A stretch of 5,026 nt of DNA from Kiritimatiellia bacterium (GTDB lineage Bacteria > Verrucomicrobiota > Kiritimatiellia > RFP12 > UBA1067), in NCBI GenBank assembly GCA_017629455.1, contig JAGBXE010000159.1, positions 1 to 5,026 of the forward strand, given 5' to 3'. This document shows, in pieces, positions 1 through 5,026 of the stretch. The notes under the pieces are model-generated. The model did no database searches, was not told the DNA's origin, and saw nothing but the letters and a program-made list of their open reading frames with translations. Both the position numbers and the translations under genes were made by a program. The number at the start of each line of letters is the position of its first letter. The stretch's first letter is position 1.

Positions 1-631
1 CAACGCGACAAAGGCTACTCGCGCCGTCAAAGCATTCACCGACTGCGCTTGCGCATATTTTGACGATATGGACTTGAACGATGTAAGCGCTAAATCGCTT
101 CGTGCAGCCATTACCGCGGCAGAGAAGACAATAATCCCTGAAATGACAAACCCCAACATCGACCGCAACACGTTTAATATGACGCGCTGCGTGCCAATGG
201 GGGATAATCTCGACAGAATTTATTTCTTCCCCTACCTTTGGCTTTCACGTGAATTCCTAAACGAATACAACGCGGAGTTTAAGGCTCGCGCAAAGCTCCT
301 TGCCCGTAAAGATGTTATCGACTTTATTATTCCTGGCGGAATGTACGACGATGTACGCACACACCGCTCATCGATGCACGCAAGTTATCAGACGATAGAG
401 TCGGGCGTTCCCGCACGCTTTGTCGGTAACCCCATCTTCCCCAACGGCACAATCACGGTGGAATTTAAAGATGTCCCCGGTGCACGTATCGAAATTGATG
501 CAGACCCAGCATACTCAAAAGAGTACAACCTTGTAGAGTCTGTTGCTAACGGCATTCGCACGGTCACGATTTCGAAAAAAGGTCTTAAGTACCCTGCAAT
601 TCGCTCAATCGCTCTCGTTAAGGCTAAGTAA
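1..631 (+). CDS. Unrecognised protein, C-terminal 209 residues (5' end outside window)
   Basis: The frame is open to the left edge from base 2. The first ATG, at 68, is internal-looking: it follows 22 in-frame codons without a stop and has no Shine-Dalgarno sequence. I therefore read this as the 3' part of a longer gene. I do not recognise the family. Fragment residues 1-60 look helical. They are followed by an aromatic segment (RIYFFPYLW, about residues 78-86), a charged helix-like stretch, and a motif GGMYDD at about residues 114-119. The last 70 or so residues alternate hydrophobic and polar positions, as in a beta-sandwich, and end in VKAK. There is no transmembrane segment in the visible part. 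A signal peptide cannot be judged because the N-terminus is missing. The stop TAA shares one base with the ATG of the sugar transporter, so the two are probably co-translated. A role in carbohydrate metabolism is a guess from context only. That this is a real gene is well supported; its function is unknown. Confidence 0.75.
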   Translation, partial: NATKATRAVKAFTDCACAYFDDMDLNDVSAKSLRAAITAAEKTIIPEMTNPNIDRNTFNMTRCVPMGDNLDRIYFFPYLWLSREFLNEYNAEFKARAKLLARKDVIDFIIPGGMYDDVRTHRSSMHASYQTIESGVPARFVGNPIFPNGTITVEFKDVPGARIEIDADPAYSKEYNLVESVANGIRTVTISKKGLKYPAIRSIALVKAK

Positions 632-633
632 TG
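620..633 (+). promoter_or_regulatory. Ribosome binding site and TAATG stop-start junction of the MFS gene
   Basis: AAGG at 620-623 lies seven bases before the ATG at 631 and sits inside the last codons of the upstream gene. The TAA stop at 629-631 shares its final A with the ATG. This layout supports the start at 631 and suggests termination-reinitiation coupling. The Shine-Dalgarno match is short (four bases), so the coupling is an inference from geometry. Confidence 0.6.
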
Positions 634-1977
634 AAAAAAACGACTTCTACTAAATTCCTCCTTGCGATTGGAGGTTTGGGCGGGCTTCTTTACGGTATCG
701 ACTTCGGCGTTATCGCCGCGGCGATGCCGTACTTGAAGACGATGGGTGTTTTCAGCGACTCGCAAGTAAGCTTTATCGTCGGTGCCGTGATGCTCGGTGG
801 GCTTATCGCGTCGCTAACTGCAGGCCAGCTTTCGGAAATGTTCGGCAGGCGCAAAGTGATTTCAGCTGCGGCCGCGCTCTTCTTGGCTGCAGTTCCTGTC
901 GTATGCATGTCGACTCAATGCTTTTGGCTTATGTACCTTGGCAGAACCATGCAAGGCATGAGCGCAGGCTTTATGAGTGTCGTAATGCCTATGTACCTTA
1001 CCGAGACGCTTCCGCCCGAAATCCGCGGCCGCGGAACTGGTGTGTTCCAGCTCTTTCTCGGCATAGGCCTTGTTGGCGCAGCAATTGCAGGCTTCGTAGT
1101 CTCTGGGCTTTACGGCGCAGGCGACTTACCGCTAGCTGAATCGGCTGCATCCGTTAAAGAAGTTGCATTCCGTGCTTGCTTCTGGTGGACGCTCATTCCT
1201 GTGGCAATCCTTTCGGTAGGTTCGCTCTTTCTCCCCGAATCGCCGGTTTGGCTTGCCCGCCGTAACGGTAGCACACCTGCCGCCAAAGAGGAAAAAAGCA
1301 CAAAACCAGCCGCACCTAAAGACAGCCTTTATGCGCGCAAGTACGTTGTACCCTTCTTGCTCGCGCTTGCTGTGCTCACGCTCAACAAGACTATGGGCAT
1401 GAGCTCAATTACAAGCTACTCGGTTGTCATTTTCCAGAAAGCAGGCTTTTCTGGGGCTCTCGGCAATATCGGCGATTTCGCAATCAAGGCTACAAACCTT
1501 CTTATGACGCTCGTCGCTGCCGCTCTCGTCGACCGCAAAGGTCGTACGTGGCTTTTAAAAGTCGGGACGTCCGGCATGACAGTAGGCCTTGCGGCAATAG
1601 GCTGCGTATTTTTGGCAATAGAGCGCTTTGGCGTAGAGGCAACGACGACAACGGGAATTATCACGCTTGGCGCGTTCTTTGTTATGCAGGCGTTTTACGC
1701 TCTTGGCCCTGGCGTTTGCGTATGGCTCGTTCTTTCCGAACTTATGCCTTCGCGCATCCGTGCTAACGGCATGTCGATAGCCCTTTTCTCCAATCAGCTC
1801 ACTGCTTGGGGGCTTGCGTCCACATTCCTTCCATGGGTTAACGCTTGGGGGTGGAACTCAATGTTCTTCTTCTTCGCTGTTAACGGTGCACTCTACTTCG
1901 TCGTCTCCTGCCTTATCCCTGAAACTAAAGGCAAGTCGCTCGACGAGCTCGAACACCTCTTCGACAAACGTTCATGA
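631..1977 (+). CDS. MFS transporter, sugar porter family (probable H+-coupled sugar symporter)
   Basis: This 448-residue inner-membrane protein shows about twelve hydrophobic segments and the marks of the sugar porter family (XylE/GLUT-like). They are GRR at 72-74, PMYLTE at 120-125 followed by RGRG at 132-135, PESPVWL at 202-208, DRKGR at 301-305, a TM10 motif GPGVCVW at 359-365, SE at 369-370, and PETKG at 430-434. Asp24 and Arg105 align with XylE Asp27 and Arg133, which are linked to proton coupling, so sugar/H+ symport is likely. Several sugar-contact positions of XylE are not kept: Gln288/Gln289 become Asn252/Lys253, and Asn294 becomes Ser258. Gln140 and Trp365 do match XylE Gln168 and Trp392. 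The loop between TM6 and TM7 (about residues 211-236) is short and rich in Lys, Ala, Pro and Ser. The substrate cannot be named. The gene overlaps its upstream neighbour by one base and pth by four. Confidence 0.93.
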   Translation: MKKTTSTKFLLAIGGLGGLLYGIDFGVIAAAMPYLKTMGVFSDSQVSFIVGAVMLGGLIASLTAGQLSEMFGRRKVISAAAALFLAAVPVVCMSTQCFWLMYLGRTMQGMSAGFMSVVMPMYLTETLPPEIRGRGTGVFQLFLGIGLVGAAIAGFVVSGLYGAGDLPLAESAASVKEVAFRACFWWTLIPVAILSVGSLFLPESPVWLARRNGSTPAAKEEKSTKPAAPKDSLYARKYVVPFLLALAVLTLNKTMGMSSITSYSVVIFQKAGFSGALGNIGDFAIKATNLLMTLVAAALVDRKGRTWLLKVGTSGMTVGLAAIGCVFLAIERFGVEATTTTGIITLGAFFVMQAFYALGPGVCVWLVLSELMPSRIRANGMSIALFSNQLTAWGLASTFLPWVNAWGWNSMFFFFAVNGALYFVVSCLIPETKGKSLDELEHLFDKRS

Positions 1978-2543
1978 AGGTTATAGCAGGCCTAGGAAAC
2001 CCTGGAGCGCAATACGCGAACACCCCTCATTCGGTTGGCTTTGAGGCGCTCGACGCCATAGCCGCCGAACAGGGGGTTTCCTGGGAAGATAAGCGCCAGT
2101 TTAAATGTCTTATGGCAAGAGTTACGCTTGCAGGGCAAAGCGTACTCCTCATTAAGCCGCAAACGTACATGAATCTTTCGGGCGAAAGCATTGCTCCCGT
2201 AGTAAAATACCACAATGCTACGCCCAGCGATCTTCTGGTAGTTCACGACGACATTGACCTACCCCTAGGCCGCATACGCATACGCGAAGGCGGCAGTTCC
2301 GGCGGCCATAACGGCATAAAGAATATAATCGAGCGCCTTGGAACGCCTAACTTTACGCGCCTTAAACTAGGCGTCGGTAAAGATAAATCCGATGTCATTG
2401 GCTTTGTCCTTGGGAAGTTTCACCCTGAATCCCGCAAGGTGATGGACCGCGTCATTGAAGAATCGGTCAAAGCCGTAAGTGCAATCGTAGAGCTTGGCCC
2501 CAACCGCGCAATGAACGCTTTCAACGCGTTCTCGGCCGTCTAA
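1974..2543 (+). CDS. pth: Peptidyl-tRNA hydrolase (Pth, bacterial type)
   Basis: This cytoplasmic enzyme cleaves the ester bond of peptidyl-tRNAs that drop off stalled ribosomes, recycling tRNA. At 189 residues it has the usual length. The hallmarks are present: GLGNPG at 6-11 (Asn9, E. coli Asn10), the catalytic His19 (E. coli His20), KPQTYMNLSG at 61-70 (Asn67), HDDIDLPLG at 91-99 (Asp92, E. coli Asp93) and GGHNGIK at 110-116 (Asn113). The usual TRHNxG around the catalytic His reads TPHSVG here, so the Arg before and the Asn after His19 are both replaced. All catalytic residues remain, so an active enzyme is expected. The ATG at 1974 overlaps the transporter stop as ATGA. I see no Shine-Dalgarno sequence in the preceding 20 bases, so initiation probably depends on ribosomes finishing the transporter gene. 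The reading frame is intact to TAA at 2541-2543. Confidence 0.97.
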   Translation: MKVIAGLGNPGAQYANTPHSVGFEALDAIAAEQGVSWEDKRQFKCLMARVTLAGQSVLLIKPQTYMNLSGESIAPVVKYHNATPSDLLVVHDDIDLPLGRIRIREGGSSGGHNGIKNIIERLGTPNFTRLKLGVGKDKSDVIGFVLGKFHPESRKVMDRVIEESVKAVSAIVELGPNRAMNAFNAFSAV

Positions 2544-2569
2544 CGCCAAACTCTTCTGCGCAAAAATAT
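2544..2569. other. Intergenic gap between convergent stop codons
   Basis: These 26 bases are the only non-coding DNA in the window. They separate the TAA of pth from the TAA of the minus-strand methyltransferase. The part from about 2561 is A/T-rich. A weak imperfect hairpin, GCGC stems at 2558-2561 and 2573-2576 with an A-A mismatch and three A-T pairs, reaches into the methyltransferase stop codon. It has no following U-run in either direction, so I do not call it a terminator. Confidence 0.6.
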
Positions 2570-3781
2570 TTAGCGCCGTTCTAGGCAAACAAGCGTCTCA
2601 AAACGAGCCGTACGCGGGAACATATCGAACCACGATACGGCTTTAACATCGAACGCTGCTGAAAGAACGCGAAGATCTCGCGTTAATGTCGCAGGATCGC
2701 AAGAGACGTAAATAACCCTGGGGCACTTCGAATTCACCAGTACGCGCGCAACACCCATCTCCAAACCGCTACGCGGCGGATCAAGTATGACAGTTGATTT
2801 TTCTCCAAGCCTAAGGCGCCTAATATTCGGCCCTACGCGCTCAGAGAAAAACTGGCAATCACGCGCGCCTTGAGAAGCTGCATTACGCTTGGCGAACTCT
2901 ACGGCCTTGCGCCCGCTCTCTATGCCGGTAAGGCGCGGCGAAAGCGAATTGTCGCGCGCTTTCTTAGCAGCGGCAAGCCCCAATACGCCAACGCCACAGT
3001 ACAAATCAACTATATCGGGAGCTATACTTGCGCCCCGCAAATAATGATCTGCCACGGCAGAAACGAGCTTTTCGCAGACAACAGGATTCATCTGCCAAAA
3101 ACCATCTGGCGGAACTTCAAACGAAAGACCTGCGGCAGTCTCCTTTAATACGGGCACGTTAACGGGCTCTCCAACCCACCACTTGACGCCAGTTTTTTTA
3201 GTCCAACGGATAGTAAGCGAGCCCTTAGCTGCAACATCCCTTTGAACCGACTTAGGCCCCGTAGTCAAAAGCGCCAGGACGCTCATGCGTATTTCAGGAA
3301 GCTTAGCATTAATTTCAGGAACCGCCAATGGATCTTGTTCAACATCAACGACAATATGCTCAGGCTCTGCACGGTATCCTATCACCCAGCGGCCATCAAC
3401 CTTTTCAAAATGATAAACAACCTTGTTGCGATAATTTAAAAACGGCTCGTCTGTTGATGGTGCGACAATTTCCGGTACAGGAATGCGGGCGCGTTCAAAA
3501 AATTCCGCCAGCTGCGCAGCTTTTGCCGCCACTTCACCTTTGCGGCTTAAGCCAGCATAAACCATACCAGGCACCGTAAGCCCAGGATTAATTCGCTCCG
3601 GAGAAGGTTCAAGAATTTCAATAAGCTTTGCACGAACAAAATTGCGCTTCTCTTCAACAATCTCGGCGCGAACCTGCTCCCCTGCCCACGCACCAGGAAC
3701 AAACACGACGCGTCCATCCCCTAATCGGCCAAGGCCGTCGCCGCCATAGACGTTTTTTGCAATATAAACGCTAGTTATCAT
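2570..3781 (-). CDS. TRAM-domain uracil-C5 RNA methyltransferase (RlmD/RumA-TrmA class)
   Basis: This 403-residue cytoplasmic protein should transfer a methyl group from S-adenosylmethionine to C5 of a uracil in 23S rRNA or tRNA. An N-terminal TRAM-like RNA-binding domain covers about residues 1-58 (YGGDGLGR at 12-19, VFVPGAWAGE at 26-35). The C-terminal half carries FWQMNP at 228-233, the SAM-binding DLYCGVGVLG at 259-268, DPPRSG at 334-339, the nucleophile Cys361 in SCDP at 360-363, and the catalytic base Glu395 in DMFPRTARFE. The Cys-Glu spacing of 34 is close to the 35 of E. coli RumA (Cys389/Glu424). The region that holds the four iron-sulfur cysteines in RumA has none here; residues 70-73 read VPGM. 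The target base (U1939, U747 or tRNA U54) cannot be decided, so no symbol is given. The ATG overlaps the GH97 stop as ATGA, with GAGG eight bases upstream, which fixes the start. Confidence 0.92.
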   Translation of the reverse strand: MITSVYIAKNVYGGDGLGRLGDGRVVFVPGAWAGEQVRAEIVEEKRNFVRAKLIEILEPSPERINPGLTVPGMVYAGLSRKGEVAAKAAQLAEFFERARIPVPEIVAPSTDEPFLNYRNKVVYHFEKVDGRWVIGYRAEPEHIVVDVEQDPLAVPEINAKLPEIRMSVLALLTTGPKSVQRDVAAKGSLTIRWTKKTGVKWWVGEPVNVPVLKETAAGLSFEVPPDGFWQMNPVVCEKLVSAVADHYLRGASIAPDIVDLYCGVGVLGLAAAKKARDNSLSPRLTGIESGRKAVEFAKRNAASQGARDCQFFSERVGPNIRRLRLGEKSTVILDPPRSGLEMGVARVLVNSKCPRVIYVSCDPATLTRDLRVLSAAFDVKAVSWFDMFPRTARFETLVCLERR

Positions 3782-3793
3782 TTTGAAAACCTC
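3778..3793 (-). promoter_or_regulatory. Ribosome binding site and ATGA junction of the methyltransferase gene
   Basis: On the minus strand, GAGG (plus-strand 3793-3790) stands eight bases before the ATG at 3781-3779, inside the last codons of the GH97 gene. The ATG overlaps the GH97 stop TGA (3780-3778). The good match and spacing make this the most convincing start in the window and support coupled translation of the two genes. Confidence 0.7.
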
Positions 3794-5026
3794 GCCACAA
3801 ACCCTCCGCCAGGAGCCATCCTCACTACAATGCGATCGCCCGAGCGCGTCGTAAGACGCGAATGAACGTATGAAGTTGGATTATTGTCGATGCTTGGATT
3901 ATCTTTAAATATCTCAACTTTCCATGTTTCGTCATGCATAAACGACGTATCAATTGTAAAATACCTTTGATCACCATTCGTTATGCCTGCCACATACCAT
4001 ACATCTGCTTTCCTGCGTGCAACAACAGCGTGCGAATCGGGAGAACCGCCTAAGCCGACAGTCTCATCCCAAACTGTAGGAACTGAAGATATGAAATTTA
4101 AACATTCTTTATTTTTCTCATATTTATCAGGCGCATCACAGAGCATCTGCAAAGGAGCGTCATAAAGTACCATCATAGCCATTTGACGCGACCTTGTTCC
4201 GACAGAACCAGGATTAACGAACGTATAACGCAGACCATCTGGCAAACGCTTATCCTTAGAAGGATACTTACCTATAGCATAGTTATCCATGGCGCCGGGC
4301 GTATAGTCCATGGGACCTGCTGACATTCGCGTAAAGCAAATTTTGACGTCGTTTTCAAGAAACCCTACATCACCACTATTCCACTTCATTTGCTCGAGAC
4401 CATGAACGGCTTCGTAATTTAAGACATTTGGATATGCGCGGTTAAGCCCGCCCGGACGCGGCACACCGTGATAATCGACTATCATTTTATACTTGCGACA
4501 GACTTCGGCAAACTTCCATAAGAAGCGCTGCGCATCCGCATCGGCACGATCGATAAAGTCAACCTTAAAACCTTTCGCGCCAAGCTCAGCAAAATGCGAA
4601 ACAACGCGCTCTTCATCGCCATAAGCCTGCGCCCATGCAAGCCACAAGATTATCCCGACGCCTTTTGCATTGGCGTAATTAATAATTTCAGGAACATCAA
4701 CTTTTTCGTTGAAACGCCAAATATCCAGATTCTTACTCCAACCCTCGTCTAGGATGACATACTCAATACCGTTTTTCGCGGCAAAATCAATAAACCTGCG
4801 ATACCCTTCCGTCGTGCACCCTTTGAATTGCCCCTTATTGTTAAACGCATTCCACCACTCCCACGCGACCTTACCTGGCTTTACCCATGAAAAATCGTGT
4901 TCAGGATTTGCTGGGCGCGAAAGCGCATAAACGATATCGTTTTCAAAAAGTTCGCACGGTGCGTCCGCCAGCGCAAAAACTCTCCACGGAAAAACTCGCG
5001 TACCTTCCGTTTCGACGAGCCAATCG
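3778..5026 (-). CDS. Glycoside hydrolase family 97 alpha-glycosidase, C-terminal 415 residues (5' end outside window)
   Basis: The frame is open from the right edge (first whole codon at 5025). The TTG at 4647 is an internal Leu inside conserved sequence, not the start. GH97 proteins are usually about 650-700 residues, so the N-terminal beta-sandwich and the barrel start are missing. Visible are the barrel motifs WEWWNAF (fragment 55-61), FAAKNGIEYVILDEGWS (81-97) and KGVGIILWLAWA (121-132), then KGFKVDF (151-157), RAYPNVLNYE (196-205) and GLEQMKW (209-215). A C-terminal beta-sandwich begins near PTVWDET and ends in PGGGFVARF. Asp156 and Glu211 are 55 apart, exactly like Asp415 and Glu470, the nucleophile and acid/base of the retaining alpha-galactosidase BtGH97b. 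The inverting-type base of SusB (Glu508) is Gly187 here. Glu205 matches the calcium ligand Glu526 of SusB. A retaining alpha-galactosidase-like enzyme is therefore most likely. Such enzymes are usually exported, but the signal peptide region is not visible. Confidence 0.95.
   Translation of the reverse strand, partial: DWLVETEGTRVFPWRVFALADAPCELFENDIVYALSRPANPEHDFSWVKPGKVAWEWWNAFNNKGQFKGCTTEGYRRFIDFAAKNGIEYVILDEGWSKNLDIWRFNEKVDVPEIINYANAKGVGIILWLAWAQAYGDEERVVSHFAELGAKGFKVDFIDRADADAQRFLWKFAEVCRKYKMIVDYHGVPRPGGLNRAYPNVLNYEAVHGLEQMKWNSGDVGFLENDVKICFTRMSAGPMDYTPGAMDNYAIGKYPSKDKRLPDGLRYTFVNPGSVGTRSRQMAMMVLYDAPLQMLCDAPDKYEKNKECLNFISSVPTVWDETVGLGGSPDSHAVVARRKADVWYVAGITNGDQRYFTIDTSFMHDETWKVEIFKDNPSIDNNPTSYVHSRLTTRSGDRIVVRMAPGGGFVARFSK

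Noticed and set aside
68..631. A 187-residue gene starting at ATG 68
   Set aside because: The same frame is open to the left edge with protein-like sequence and no ribosome binding site before 68, so the ATG is more likely an internal methionine.
388..765. Minus-strand open frame of 125 codons across the first junction
   Set aside because: It lies opposite the left-edge gene and the transporter start, has no recognisable domain, and looks like a shadow of the well-supported plus-strand frames.
2558..2576. Possible bidirectional terminator hairpin between the convergent genes
   Set aside because: The stem has only four G-C pairs, a mismatch and three A-T pairs around a three-base loop, and no U-run follows on either strand.
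2870..3148. Plus-strand open frame of 92 codons inside the methyltransferase region
   Set aside because: It is antisense to conserved methyltransferase motifs, and its product has no family features.
3778..4647. A 289-residue reading of the GH97 gene beginning at TTG 4647
   Set aside because: The frame continues without a stop to the right edge, and the upstream codons encode well-known GH97 barrel motifs, so the TTG is an internal leucine codon.
4709..4930. Plus-strand open frame of 73 codons near the right edge
   Set aside because: It is antisense to conserved GH97 barrel sequence, so it is a shadow frame.
1..5026. A complete polysaccharide utilisation locus or defence/mobile system
   Set aside because: No SusC/SusD-like genes, regulator, transposase, integrase, inverted repeats or CRISPR-like repeats are visible. 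The sugar genes are on opposite strands.

Overview
The window is a compact stretch of bacterial chromosome, roughly half G+C by eye, and it is coding almost from edge to edge. Two gene clusters converge near position 2550. The plus-strand cluster holds the 3' part of an unrecognised gene (1-631), a sugar-porter-type MFS transporter (631-1977) and peptidyl-tRNA hydrolase pth (1974-2543). The minus-strand cluster, read from the right edge, holds the last 415 codons of a glycoside hydrolase family 97 enzyme (5026-3778) and a TRAM-domain uracil-C5 RNA methyltransferase of the RlmD/TrmA class (3781-2570).

Every junction within a cluster overlaps: TAATG at 629-633, ATGA at 1974-1977, and ATGA on the minus strand at 3781-3778. 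Each cluster is therefore probably one transcript with coupled translation, and its promoter lies outside the window. The only intergenic DNA is 26 bp between the two convergent stop codons. I see no RNA gene, insertion sequence, CRISPR array, promoter or convincing terminator.

In function, the GH97 enzyme (an alpha-glycosidase, probably of the retaining, alpha-galactosidase-like type) and the sugar transporter suggest a carbohydrate-using bacterium. Both clusters end with a housekeeping gene of translation: pth on one strand and an RNA methyltransferase on the other. The two sugar-related genes are on opposite strands, so they do not form a classical utilisation operon.

GH97 is commonest in Bacteroidota and also occurs in the Verrucomicrobiota/Kiritimatiellota/Lentisphaerota group. 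The recognisable Shine-Dalgarno sequences (AAGG before the transporter, GAGG before the methyltransferase) weigh slightly against Bacteroidota. I lean weakly towards a PVC-group bacterium, possibly gut-associated, but the window does not settle the taxonomy.

I found no clearly new multi-gene system. The points worth a second look are departures from family norms: a sugar porter with altered binding-site residues and a shortened central loop, an RlmD-like enzyme without iron-sulfur cysteines, a Pth with a changed motif around its catalytic His, and the unidentified protein at the left edge.
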